Shown in pieces: positions 1 through 11,378 of a stretch of 64,000 nucleotides of DNA (position 1 is its first letter; each line of letters begins with the position of its first letter). The stretch comes from Aotearoamyces nothofagi (Eukaryota; Ascomycota; Leotiomycetes; Leotiales; Tympanidaceae). A program made the position numbers and the translations under genes. The notes beneath the pieces were generated by a model. It was not told where the DNA came from, did no database searches, and was given only the letters and a program-made list of their open reading frames with translations. The DNA lies in the NCBI GenBank assembly GCA_015345905.1, contig JADDTR010000006.1, forward strand, positions 1 through 64,000, read 5' to 3'.

Positions 1-814
1 TTGTAATTCGATGAATTGAGTTGTTTAAGGATGGACACTACTGGAGATTCAAGGTGTATACTTGTAAATGTTGAAGAAGTTGTACAAAGGGTATTACTTA
101 GGCAAATTAGATAGATTTGGATATATATATCTCCTTTGAATTTTATATATCTAATAAGTGCCAAGACCTTTGCATTACCTTATAGTAACTTACTATAGCA
201 TTTGTATACAGATCTGATGTAATATACTAGCGGCTGTATATATACCAACATTTTTTGTATAGGCCTTGGTACAGATCATATATGATCTGCTAGGTTATAG
301 AGATAGTTGAGGCAGATCTCTACAGCAATATTAGAATAGAAGTTGCTCTTCTGTATATAGTCTATATTGAAGATTGCTGCAAGCTATACTCGGTACTTGG
401 TAATAGATTAGCTAAGGATATCTATATCTCCAGTTGCTTTGAACTGCAGCTTGAAACCCTTTGTCTAGATGAATATAAATAGACGTGCAAAGTCCTCCAA
501 TATATTGTCCAGGTCCTTTGTAAGGGAAACAACTGTATCCCAGACAGAGCCGAGGATGTTAGGCTGTATTGCAAAGGTAGAGTATTATAGACGAAGGCCA
601 CTTTTTGATTCCGTCCTCGTTTTGGAGCTGTACACCTTGATGTTCAGCTTCAAGCAAGGCTGGTATACAGGTTGCTTGTATTACTATATAAGCTTTCTAC
701 AACGAATGCTATAAGTTAGCCAAGTTCTCCTATACTCGCCGTGTTCCAGTTCAAACCCTGATAAGTATCGACACCTACTATTGGCTGCCTAGGTTATCAA
801 ACTAATACCAACTC
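1..814. other. AT-rich non-coding stretch
   Basis: AT-rich sequence with many short ATAT and TATAGA words. One 81-codon open frame exists (469-714, +) but has no recognisable domain, no splice context and ordinary noncoding composition. I see no tRNA or terminal repeat. It may be 3' flank of the kinase gene or decayed repeat. Confidence 0.5.
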
Positions 815-2292
815 CTACTCCTCTACATCTCCAAGAAGCCAAGGGTCTTCTAATAGTTCAGAGGGCGACGCTCTCGATTCTGGCGTCCACCTGACCATTT
901 TGCGGACGAAGTCGAGGAAGCCTTTCTTATTGGATCCCTCGAGATTCCTCTCGGAATCTTCCCAAGACACTGAAAAGACAGGATTCAGACACTTCCAGTT
1001 GCCTGTTGTATATATATTAGGTTGGCGGATATATATCCTTGGAATCAAGCACTTACCTCTATCATCAAAGTAAACAGAGCTGCACTCGCTTCGCTGAAGG
1101 AACTCGAGGGGAGGAGGTCCTAAAAGACCAACTATACAAGCAAGGTGGAAGCGGTTCCCATACTTGCCAGTCTCGGAGTCAAGCCCATCGAACATGCATC
1201 TGTTCTCAAACATGTCCCAGACCTAGAAGCTCTCATTAGTTTCGTGCTATTAGCCATATACAGGAAATCTCGCACCATGACTCCGACGTTCCATATATCT
1301 ACAGCATAGCCCCAGGGCATCTCTAGAATAACTTCGGGAGCCCGGTAAGGATCCGGCTGGATGTCATGGCAGTGCTTGACCTGTCCGTTCCGAGCGAGGG
1401 AGAAGTCACATAGGATCGGGCGGCCAAACCTTGTTGGAATACCGAAGTTTGCACTTTTATAGAGATTGTACCCATTGACACTTTTGTAGAGGCTCGATGC
1501 CGCGATTTCTTTTGTGTCCAGCTGTTCCACGATAGATGAATCGACCAAACCCAGCAAGATATTCTCTTCTTTTATATCTGGCACTCTGTCAATGTTTTCT
1601 AAAGCATAGTGAGAGGAGCGACCTGACCTGTATGGATGATATGGCACTCGCTATGCAAGAAATCTAGTGCGAGCAGCAAATGGATCAAAATTTGCTTGAG
1701 CATTGCCTCGGGCAGTTTACGATCTGGGCGAGTATACCGGAGGCTCAATATGTCGTTGGAAAGTACATCGTGAACTAAACATTGATGGGGATTTCCTGCT
1801 CTGCTCGTGACAAAGAAGGAATCTTGAATAGTGCGGACATACATCTTGCCAGGATGGTCGGGGTTCCCTGCAGTGCTGAGATGTTTGTAGATGGCAGTTT
1901 CGTTGTCAATCTCATCTTCTGCGACCAAATCGTAGGCGTAAATCTTCAGTGCGGTATATTTATTCGTGCTGGTATATCTGGTCAATGCTAGGCTCCACCT
2001 TACGCCCTCTGAGTTTCACTCACGCCAGGTTACGACAGCACCATATCGTGCTTGCTGATCCGAAGCCAAGTTTTGCCACGACCTTATACTTTTCATTGAT
2101 GACTTCACCCAAGGTCATCGGGTAGAACTTTTCGAAGCCCACCTCCCTCTCTTCTTCAAACAGAGTGGCCGAGGATGATATAGAGCGCGATGTAACGCAG
2201 CCTATACGACATAAGAAGGAGGATGAAATAAAGCGAGATCTATCCAAGACTGGCGTTCGCAGCCGCAAGAATATACAAGGACGAGAAAACAT
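815..2292 (-). CDS. SRPK-like Ser/Thr protein kinase
   Basis: A protein kinase of about 400 residues, closest in pattern to fungal SR-protein kinases (SRPK/Sky1-like). Five exons fit by frame and splice sites: 2292 to about 2034, about 1985-1628, 1577-1276, 1222-1057 and 1002-815. Visible in order: a Gly-rich loop ([11 protein letters not shown]) after an SRPK-style lead-in ([13 protein letters not shown]), the ALK lysine (YTALKIYA), a catalytic loop ([13 protein letters not shown]) rebuilt across an intron, YRAPEVIL for the APE segment, DIWNVGVM, and an SRPK-like lobe with [11 protein letters not shown] and GLLGPPP. The Mg-binding DFG is DFS (LCDFSLAR), so activity may be altered. The start at 2292 is the ATG just before a basic, mitochondrial-presequence-like stretch ([20 protein letters not shown]). 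An upstream in-frame ATG at 2346 is possible. The exon 1/2 junction is the least certain. Confidence 0.8.
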
Positions 2293-3165
2293 GGGTTTCA
2301 AAGATTTCTGGTCTACAGGTAAGTAATGGCGAAGGTGGATGGCCAAGGGCGACTTCGGATAGGTAGCCGCTGCACTTAATAATTGTGCAGCCCTGAGACA
2401 ATTTACGCGCGCGCTCTAGCGCTTCTTGGCGCTTCAAAAACAGTTCATCTAGCAACAGTTACATTAATAACTTTGACAGGGGATATAGGCCTATAGATGT
2501 CGACTTTCGAGGATCTCGCCTTGGAGCATGTTGGGTTACAAAATCAGATCATTACCCAGTCGTTGGCCAGTAGATATAGTGCAATGCGATAGCGCAATGC
2601 GGCAGCCGGTGGCAAGGGGAACGAAGAAGCGCCGGCCCCCCCATGTGTCCCTTTAGGCCTGATCAATCAATCCATCCGCTGCTCTCATCACTCGCAGATC
2701 TGCACGTAAAAGCAGCCTTATAATATATATAGATCATTGCAGAATCTCGGCCCTCTCCTTGCAGTTTTAGAGAGAATTACACTAGCTAGCTGCTGCTATA
2801 GGATCATGGTCTAAGATTCCTAGGAAACTCATTGGAGAGGGCCATGAGCCATCTATCTTTCGATATCTAGCTGGTGGTACTACAAACAAACTCTGGCTGC
2901 AGAGTCTTGTCCGTCTCATGTATAGGTATATCTCTACAAGCCTGTTAAATCGCAGGCAGTCAAGTCGGCGGCAGGCTACAAGGCATTCATCGCTACAGGC
3001 TGTATAGACCTCAAGTTATTTAAACTTGGACATTTCCCTAGTAGGCAGGACCTCATCAATCATTATTCTCATTCAACCTTATCTATATACGCTTATTTAT
3101 ATATCATTCTGTTCAATATCCCATCTACAATCAAGTCCTCTATATTCTACACTCCCTCTACTATC
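2293..3165. other. Intergenic, no gene seen
   Basis: Upstream of both the leftward kinase and the small rightward ORF at 3166, so it should contain both promoters. It has a short GC-rich patch near 2,600-2,660 in otherwise AT-rich sequence. No conserved protein or RNA gene was recognised. Confidence 0.5.
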
Positions 3166-3585
3166 ATGTCTGGCCCAATTAAGTCCTCATTGGCCAAAGC
3201 CGTTGCAGCCATCAAGGAGCCTGCCTTCCAAAAAAGCACTGTACAATTCGTCGAAGGTATCGCCGCCAAGGTCCCAATCATCACTGGAATCAAGTTGAAC
3301 GGATCCCTGCCCTATAGGTCTCATAACGACCCGGCTGATCCTAAGCCCGTTATATCCTTCGCTCTCTACAAATCGAATAAGCTGAACAGCCAGAATCGTG
3401 TAGCAAGTGGTCACGTTCACGATGACGGCACTGGACATATCAATTTCCCCTCCAAGTACAAGCAATATTGTGCCATTACAGGAATGGAATACAAACCTCT
3501 GAGCAGCGGCACGTCTGGCCAGTCCAACAGCTCTGGGGAATCGAAGTCAGGTGGCTCCGACCCTACATGGAGGACAAACGAGTAG
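3166..3585 (+). CDS. Small protein of unknown function
   Basis: An uninterrupted 139-residue ORF, hydrophilic, with no signal peptide or membrane segment. The N-terminal half is mixed and possibly amphipathic (SSLAKAVAAIKEPAF). The middle contains SGHVHDDGTGHINFPSKY, and the end is a Ser/Gly-rich linker (SSGTSGQSNSSGESKSGGS) that stops after DPTWRTNE. A CT-rich leader and ATG at 3166 suit a fungal start. I do not recognise the family. The same frame continues beyond the stop into an aromatic stretch (see the pseudogene entry), so this may be the shortened product of a longer ancestral gene. Confidence 0.5.
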   Translation: MSGPIKSSLAKAVAAIKEPAFQKSTVQFVEGIAAKVPIITGIKLNGSLPYRSHNDPADPKPVISFALYKSNKLNSQNRVASGHVHDDGTGHINFPSKYKQYCAITGMEYKPLSSGTSGQSNSSGESKSGGSDPTWRTNE

Positions 3586-3693
3586 ACCAAGTATGCAGAA
3601 TAGTAGGACGACATGAAATGGGTTGCAGGAGATTGGTCTGATGAGTATCAAAAATGGTATACTTATTACAATGGCCAATGGTACTATTGGTAA
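3586..3693 (+). pseudogene. In-frame Trp/Tyr-rich tail beyond the stop
   Basis: The frame of the 3166 ORF continues past its TAG, through two further TAG codons near 3,601-3,606, into MKWVAGDWSDEYQKWYTYY and then NGQWYYW before a TAA at about 3,691. The strong Trp/Tyr bias and acidic residues read like a real protein end attached through the Gly/Ser linker. No phase-compatible GT-AG intron that skips all three stops was found. TAG can arise from CAG or TGG by the C-to-T or G-to-A change typical of RIP. Alternatives are stop readthrough, a cryptic intron or chance. Confidence 0.4.
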
Positions 3694-4990
3694 TATCCTA
3701 GATGGGATTTGAGAACATTTAGGTTTGCACGGGTCGAACTTTCTATATACTTGCAATATAAACTATATTTATATCTTTTCATCCTGAGCTTCTTTGAAAA
3801 TTAATTGAGCCTATTTAAATGTATACTTAAAAGTCTATAGGCAGAGAGCTTGTATTGCTGTTTGTCTACCTATAGAGGGAGCTTACTCGCTTCTAGGACA
3901 GACGATACTCCAGTATATATATATTATAGGATGAGTCCTGTCTAGAAACCTTTTGAAGATCCAGTCCCAAGGCTTGCCCTCCTTCTTCTATACCACCAAG
4001 TGCTACTTGTCTATAGGGTCCTATAGGATATTTATCCTGATGCTCAAACCGCTCTGTTTCTCGGCCTTGCTTAAACACCTATCATCGTCGCTGCTGACTT
4101 CAGGATCGCTGTCACTTAAACCACTCTCATCGTTATTGCTGCTCGCCGGCTTACTTCTCTACAATACAAGAGCTTCAGCTTGTATAGCTCTGCTATATTG
4201 AGGTCAGGTATATATTGTATCGACGTGGTTATAGCCTGCCTCTACAGCAGTCGATATATTTGTACTACTAGACGAGAGCCAGGATAAAGTATACCGACTA
4301 AATCCAGTCAAGAGGAACGAATATTGCTATAACGGCTATTGCTCTAACGGCTTGATTGTAAAGTTGTCAATCTTCCCAAAATAGCCAATACTCTTGATGA
4401 GTTAGGCAACTTGACTAAAAGAGACTCCTCGCCTATTATAACCCTCCTAGATCGCCGCTGTAAAGGACCAGCAATATTGGGAGTATAGACAGAATGTAAC
4501 CTCGGTCGGCATTGGAAAGGCGTCGCTGGATAATCGGCCTAGGTTGCTGTAATTAAATGGTGTTACTATATCCATGGTGTGTAGTACTAAGGGTATCGAC
4601 GAAGGCAATCGACCCTCTCTACTGGATCCTACAGCGACTTCAAACCCTGATCAGGAGGGGAGTATAATTTCAGATAGTTTCGATAGTGTTTAGAGTGTAG
4701 TCTATATTGGCGGACAGATCTCTGCTCAAGATGGCACTTGTACTTCTTTTACATCGGGCCATTGTTGAATGAGGACAATCGTTTCCACTTAGTAGGACTT
4801 GGCCTCCTATTATCCTCGTCCGACTTAGAATTGTTGTTAAACTTGTTGTCGCTGCAACTATCGCTTCCCAACTTGTTCTCACTTAGCTCTGTAGATAGGT
4901 TGCAGATGGCATGTCTTAAGCTTTTATCCTTCTCGCTAGATAGATAGACACTATATATAGACCTTGTCTAATATAGCCATTATAGTTTCT
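3694..4990. other. AT-rich intergenic, possible decayed repeat
   Basis: Only short open frames. On the minus strand, about 4,940-4,740, one frame gives a hydrophilic Asn/Ser/Lys-rich stretch (including SPTKWKRLSSFNNGPM) before a stop, which resembles the basic tail of a degraded gene or transposon protein. The words TTCAAACCCTGAT and TATCGAC occur here (about 4,606-4,645) and also near 750-770. I cannot assign a family. Confidence 0.3.
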
Positions 4991-5019
4991 ATATATAGAC
5001 TGGCTATCTAGTCATTTAC

Positions 5020-5775
5020 TATTATTACTATTAATTCTATTACTACTTTTACTTCTATTACTACTTTTACTACTTTTACTATTAACTTTATTCAACTACC
5101 TCTATTACTATTACTACTCCTATTACTACTACTACTATTATTACTATTATTACTATCAACCTTTCTTTAATATATTATATCTAACTATATAATTAACTCT
5201 ATTGCCACTTGTTGAATTTGTTTTATATAACTACTTGTTATACTCTTTATTATACTACTCTTCTTTTTTCTATTTTATAACTCTACTACCTTTCTCTCTT
5301 ACTTAATTTCTTCTTCTATATTACTTTTATACTCTTTATTCTTTTCTTATACTTTTTATATTATAAACTCTCTATTCTATAATCTATTCTATAATCTATA
5401 TTACTCTTTTACTTTCTATTACTTTCAACTCTCTTTTATATAACTCTTTTATAACTGTTCTACTTTATACTACTTTCTATATTACTATATTAAATCTCTT
5501 TATTTATTATACTCTATACTATAATCCTTTCTTCTTTAACTTCTCTTTCTATACTATTATCTATTCTATTAACTTTTATAAAACAATACTCTTATTATAA
5601 TCAATTAATTTCTCTAACTTAAATACTACTATTACTACTATTCTTATTCAACTATTACTACTAACCCTACTATTATTACTATTCTTATTATAATACCATT
5701 ATTAACTTGACTACTACTACTACTATTTTTAAATACTTTTAACAACTTGACTATTACTACTATTACTATTACTGC
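5020..5775. repeat. Nearly G-free low-complexity tract (TAC/TAT-rich)
   Basis: About 750 bp in which the plus strand contains almost no G, only a handful of isolated residues. It is made of irregular TAC, TAT and CTT repeats with runs such as TTACTACTACTAC. The strand asymmetry is extreme: the minus strand is almost C-free. No coding potential. It ends abruptly just before the ATG of the small coiled-coil ORF. Confidence 0.8.
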
Positions 5776-5786
5776 TACAGTTATAG

Positions 5787-5990
5787 ATGGATTCGATGGA
5801 CGATGAAGCTCAGGAAGTTGCGTCATCATCTTCAAAAGCAGCAAAGGCTGCTCGAGGCATAGCGTCGTCTAGTCTCAACCATCAAGACACAATTGACGTC
5901 CTCGAATTGACTATCGGTCGCTTGGAGGAGGATTATTCCGGGGTGGAGAGAGAGTTGGAAGAATTGGAAGAGGCGATGAATTCAACCTGA
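5787..5990 (+). CDS. Small acidic coiled-coil ORF, doubtful
   Basis: A 67-residue ORF beginning MDSMDDEAQEVASSSSKAAK and ending in an acidic segment with heptad character (LELTIGRLEEDY through RELEELEEAM), consistent with a short coiled coil. It starts at the edge of the low-complexity tract and its last 9 bases overlap the 3' end of the convergent phosphotransferase gene. No family was recognised. It may be the surviving end of a longer gene whose upstream part was replaced by the repeat, or a chance ORF. Its base composition differs sharply from the adjacent tract, which mildly favours former coding sequence. Confidence 0.3.
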   Translation: MDSMDDEAQEVASSSSKAAKAARGIASSSLNHQDTIDVLELTIGRLEEDYSGVERELEELEEAMNST

Positions 5991-7609
5991 TTTTGATGGG
6001 ATTTGGATAATGCGCTTGACAAGAAGGTATAATGTTGCAGTAATGATTATAGCCCCTCCCAAAACTATTTGTGCAATAGCCGGACTAACATAGATAGTAT
6101 CTTTCCATAGATGACGAAGAAAGAAGTACTTCATAGTGGCATATACTGAAGCGGGTTTATCTGTGTAACTTGGAGCTGAGTTGATAGTCGTATCCTGAAG
6201 TCTATCTACTTCGACCTTGTAAACAATTCCCTCGCGCACTTTTCGTTCAATGAGTGTTTTGTGAGCTGGATCCTTCTCTATAAATGCCTTTACACGTTTA
6301 TCCAGGTCACCCTTGTCTTTGTAACATTTCCAGTTGATATATCGGTTCGCGAACCAGTCGATGTCGGTCCAGTTTTCCAAGGCATTGGCGACAAGAAATC
6401 CGCTATCCTCCTTTGCCTTTGCCCATTCATTCGACAACAATTCATTCCCATATTTCTCGCGCTCTCGGGTCCGCACAATTTCCAAGAATTGGTCGAGGCT
6501 GCTCTTCAAGTAGTCTCGATAGACGAAGTTCCATGCTGGTTTGGTGGTATCAGGATTCTTGAGCCACAATGGAGGCTTGAAAAATTGAAGAGGTACAATG
6601 CGACTCCATTCCCAATCTAAAACCGAGACAATATCCTTGTTGTCATTCACTATTAAGTCGAAGGGTTCCAAATCACCATGGACCAAGACAAACGGACCTT
6701 GATCAAGGCTGCAATCCATCCAGCTCTTGGCATACTCGCGGAAGATATGGAGATGATATAAAGCATCCTCGCCCTGATCTCTTTCAAATACACTGTTTCG
6801 ACCCTCCACAAACGCATTATCCGCAATCTGAAGTAGCATCGCCACGTAGTCATTGGCCGAAGTGAGAGAGCCTCTGTCATTGTAGAAGGAGCTTTGGATC
6901 TTGGAAGGCTGCAGACCTTCTAGCTCTTGTATATTGATATCGATAGTGGCGATTTTCTTTCGTACGTTGAATCCCTCTGGACCGTGAGCCAAGCACCCAA
7001 TCGAGGGAAATTCAAGCCTCCTCAGCTGGATGTAAATATCGGCAAGCGAAGTGTATAAGCGCTTTCGTTGTTCATCCGAGAGCGTCCCCAGCCGCGCGTA
7101 TGAGAACACCTCTCCCTTAATGTACTCGAGGATAACAAACGATGATAGTGGCTGGGTACCGTCACCCAGGTTATGGGCATAGATCTTTGGGACTGAAATC
7201 GTCGTCTCATTAATCACTAGCCTGCCAAAGAGGATTTGTTAGTATCGCTTCTATAGATCAAGATGAAATGACCTTACTGCATTGAAGCAATCTCCCTCTC
7301 GAGCTTAGTCCTACTCCCTTCGGCCAGGCATGGAGCCAAAGGAACACGTACAACCCACTCCTCCACATCTTCACTAGAGCGCGACGGAAAGCGCACAAAA
7401 TAGCAGATATTGTAACTCCCACGAGAAGGGGGCTTGAAGAAGCTGCAGTGATCGCCGTTATATTGGGATGATGCCAGGCGGCAGACGTCGTCTTCTTGGA
7501 TAGCTGCGATAAATTGGTCGCGTTCGCGGTGGACGCGGGATTGCACGATACGGTCCTTCAGCTGTTGTGGGCCATGCGAGCCAGTTGGCATCTTAGCTCT
7601 GGATTTCAC
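5982..7609 (-). CDS. APH/ChoK-family phosphotransferase-like protein
   Basis: Two exons, 7609 (or the ATG at 7591) to 7278 and 7221-5982, joined by a 56-nt intron that restores MQLVINETTISVPKIYAHN. About 515-521 residues, typical of the fungal aminoglycoside-phosphotransferase-fold (PF01636) proteins of unknown substrate. Visible: the N-lobe with EEWVVRVPL and a Glu helix (KLEREIASMQ), the hinge SSFVILEYIKGEVF, the catalytic HGD (FVLVHGDLEPFDLIV) and the metal-binding segment SVLDWEWSRIVP. The Asn usual in HGDxxxxN is Asp here. A hydrophobic segment near the C-terminus (IAQIVLGGAIIITATLYLLV) followed by basic residues suggests a tail anchor. Which of the two close ATGs is used is undecided. 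Substrate unknown, and an antibiotic-resistance role should not be inferred. Confidence 0.8.
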
Positions 7610-8580
7610 AGCACGTTATGGACGAGCATACGCACTTGGGCTTTGTAAAGCCGACCTACATCCTGCATATTGTTCACCACTTGATCAGCACGCTGACTAA
7701 ATACTGAGTAATGACTCGGACTGAGGCTTGAGGCTCAGGCTTGAGGCTCAGGCGGAAAGCACAGCTAAAACCCCACAGACTAAGGATTTAACGATAGGGC
7801 TAGCTGTGATCAGGTTAGTAGGGTGTACCCACCCCGCACCGACCGAGATCTGGAATATCATGCTGGACTCGAGCTATAATATCCAATTGCTAACATATCC
7901 GAAGAATGGTAGATAAATTAATGAATTTAACCCGCTTAATATATGTTAAATAATAATTCAACAGTAGATTCTAGTGCGTTCAAAGTCAACTGAGGCTTAT
8001 TCAGCAATGATAAACAAGTATTTTAAGGCCGTTTTGACTGATATCTATACTACACCATGTAAATATAATATAGATCCTTAGATTTATAATACATGATCTT
8101 AAAAGCAGTATTGCTAAGCTATCTATATACGTTTTGAATTACTATACTTAATACTATAGTAGACATCGTGAAAATTTTAGATTCGACTCGGAGATTGTTA
8201 CCTCTATGTTAAAACCTCGAGTACTTGATGTAATTTAAGTCCAAGTAGGGGTCTATAGAGCCTAGTCTTAGAATACAATACATTTCCAGTGCAACAATCG
8301 TTGACTCGTCCTTGTCTAGAACGGAAGCCTTGTATAATACACTCTCGCAACTTCTAACTGGTGCAAGTGAACCCAGAAACTGCTGTTCTAAACAAATTTG
8401 TTCACTGTAGAGAACATACATGTGGCTCTTTCTGAACATGGCAGAGCTAGTGCCCACGTTTATAGCCATGGCGGTGAAGCAACTCAACAACAAGTACCCG
8501 ACCAATATTATCTTCGGCTTGAGCTGTAACCAGTTATCAGAGATATATACCGGTAGACACAGAGCCCCTCCGCCCGATAT
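7610..8580. other. Intergenic with a short tandem repeat
   Basis: AT-rich spacer with no supportable gene. Near 7,724-7,752 a 14-bp unit (TTGAGGCTCAGGC plus one base) occurs twice in tandem, preceded by a partial copy. The 98-codon open frame on the minus strand (8209-8505) has no recognisable features. Confidence 0.5.
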
Positions 8581-11378
8581 CTATTCCCAGGGGAGATACT
8601 GAGATTCATATAGAGCCGAGTCAAAAGTTAGCGTCAGCTCTGACGTCAATACATCAGCATAACCATTGCTGAAAAGATCCATAAAGTCAAAGCCTGGCTG
8701 CGCTTCCGAATGGCTCGGATTCCCGTCATCATCACCGCATGGAATCGATTCGTGCGGTGTAGGCTCTGGCGTTGTCAAGTTTGCTGAAGATGATGACTAA
8801 ATTAAGAAAATTCAGCGCTGGAAAGAAAGATACCAGTTATGACTGAGAAGAGATACTAACAGTGTTGCGTTGCTGGGTTGGTGTGGCTACATTCGAACCG
8901 CCACTAGATGTGTCTAGGCCATGGTAATTTCTGTTCTGTGGATTAGATAGTTTGCCATTTTGACAGTCTTGTACATATTGTCTTGCGATATGGGCGAATT
9001 CCGCAAGTAATGAGCTTTGAAGAGAACCTTCGGTGGCAAACTCGAGACGGGTAAAATAGCCAGCGGCTATATCGAGAAAAGCGAGGTTCTTCTTTGTTTC
9101 TGGAAGAGTCGGATTGTGAATGACAAAGTCGAAGAGAATAAAGAGTGCCGAGAGAGGAATGTGTCCTAAAATCCTATTGCTTGGTGAGCTACGAAGCATT
9201 ACAGAGCGCACATCGCTTACCATATAGGCATGTAGGGAGCAAGATTAATATTCTGAGTTAAATGGATAATAGATCGCGCCGAGTGTATGAGTTCTGACTT
9301 GGATGCCACTAGCCGTTCGGTATGTTCAGCTCTGCATACGTGGAGTGTCAAACGGGACAAGGCTATAAGGACGTGATAATATGCATATTGTATCTTCAAG
9401 GTCAAAAATCTGACTTCAGATCTATCACTAACTCGTTGGCGGAGGGGGGAGCCTGGTTTAAATTCAGGCGGGAAAGAGTCTTTCCAGTCTTCTAAATCTT
9501 TGCGTATACAGTCGATATTTTTCAAGTAAGCAGATGTAGAGTTCAGGGTTGCACTGATAGAAAACAGCGATTCGTAAGCTTTGGATAAAATACGTGAGTG
9601 GCGAACAGATAAGAGAGTCCAGTTCAAATTTCCAAACAGTGATGTCGGGTTGTTAGGCACCGGACACCCAATATCGTAATCTGCAATAGTCTTCCAAAGA
9701 TTAGGTATTATTACTTTGCTATTATAGAAGGTTGCACTTACTGAAGCCCTTGCAGCTAGGAAACAAAACTCCTTCTCTAGAGAATATATCGTCCAAAACG
9801 TTCTTTGCATTTCAACGGCAGTTGTATCTGAGCCAACACATTTATGTAAGTCCATTGCGGTAGCAATTCTGGCGGCTTCGGTCACAAGCATCTCTAGTAT
9901 AGATAGACAGGAGAAGTTGAGAGCAAAAATCGCCTGTATATCCAGGTCAGCTCCGGAATTCCTATACATAATCTTAGGTGCAGACCATTGTAGCTATAGC
10001 CTTGAAATTATTAGTGACAGTCTTATATTTGTAAACAGAATAGAAATATACCTGGGCATTCAACAATCTTTTTCGAGGAAGAATGAGTTCCGGTAACGTT
10101 CCTAGCGCGACCTGAAAGAGCTTCCAAGGTTTGCCCTTTCCTTGATCAAACGTGCCCTCGCCATGAAATTGACTTCCTAGTGCTAGAACAGTGAAATAAA
10201 GTGCGCACCAAGCCTTGTCCGCCTTGAGGGCCTCAGGAAGATTCTCATCAGATGCTCGGTTTTCAAATTGTCTTCGGTCTAGGAAGGGATAGATTGGATG
10301 GATATTTAGAAAATACGCTATGAAACATGATTAGTACCTCTAGCAACGTAGTTGAGCATAGCTGAGGATTAGGATTACACTCGGTATAGGACCTGGCCGA
10401 ATGCTTAAAGTCATGAGTAGGAGACCGCAGTGGCTCTGCGGAATTATATGCTTCCCCGATCCGGGCTTGAACCATTGTCTCGAGGTTATTAAGAAGTTGC
10501 CTCACTCTGGAGTGGCCGAGTCGTCTATTAAGAGAGTTTGTTCTGGTTTTGGAAAAGAACGCAATTCCGGAGCTGTCAACTACTTCACGTATTAACAGAC
10601 GATTAAACACTGACAAATACAATGGTAGATGTACCATATCGCTCAGCACTCTAGGGAACCATGATCAGCTGGATTCAGGAAGGATGTATAGGATGAGAGT
10701 GGACCGGACGCAAGCAGGGCACTGACTTGAAGCAGTAATTCATTCTGTCGTCGTCCGGTGGCTTGACTATCTTTAAGTAGGACATCAACGTAGCAGGCCC
10801 CTATTGGATCTGTAACAGTATTATTCTCGCCAGAGACTGTAGAGTCCTGGCTAAAGCCATCGAGCCGGTGGTTATTTACTGTCGGCTGCTGTAAAACAAC
10901 TTCATGAGCTGATCTAGGAGCCAACGAAGCGTCGGAATGTAACCCTGAAGAGGAGTGAGCAAGGCGCAGGAAAATGAATTCACTGCGCAACGCGAAGGGC
11001 TCGGTACCATTACCAAACGTAGAAACATTTGAAGCTGAAGATTCATTTCGAAGCCGCCGCTTTTTCACCTTGCTGAAGATGCACACATCGCCCCGTTTCT
11101 GTCCTCATTAGCTGCACTGTAGCAGAGAGCAAAATGGAGCAGGGTCCATTGAAGAAAGAATGGAAGTGAGAATGATAAGCAAATCAAAAGCATTGCACGT
11201 ACGAGGCAGTTGGTGCAGCGCTGAGCAGTTTCATTACTCTCTAGGATGACCATAACCATCAGCTACTTGCATTGAGCTTACGCAGTAATCAATATCAACC
11301 ATGCTCACTCAGACAGCGGACCTTCCGAGCCTTGCAGACATCGCACGTCTTGGCTGGTGCCACGCGAGAGGAATCCAT
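8581..11378 (-). CDS. Zn2Cys6 transcription factor with Fungal_trans domain
   Basis: Multi-exon fungal regulator. Exon 1 (11378-11309) encodes MDSSRVAPAKTCDVCKARKV then RC. Exon 2 (11240-11203) gives SNETAQRCTNCL. Exon 3, from 11098, gives KRGDVCIFSKVKKRR. Joined, these make a complete C-x2-C-x6-C-x9-C-x2-C-x6-C binuclear zinc cluster followed by a basic linker. Later exons carry the PF04082-type domain: YFLNIHPIYPFLDRRQFENR (about 10,330-10,260), FALNFSCLSILEMLVTEAAR and the signature RTFWTIYSLEKEFCFLAARA (about 9,930-9,750). The IW|ILGHIPLS junction near 9,220/9,170 is clean. The C-terminus (8778-8581) is acidic/aromatic (DFMDLFSNGYADVL), a plausible activation region. It is divergent from the ceramide synthase across about 620 bp and so may control it. 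Target genes unknown; outer exon borders approximate. Confidence 0.85.

Noticed and set aside
740-780. Possible tRNA T-arm (GTTCAAACCC)
   Set aside because: No pairing stem around the loop, no acceptor, D or anticodon arm. A similar word near 4,628 is also unstructured.
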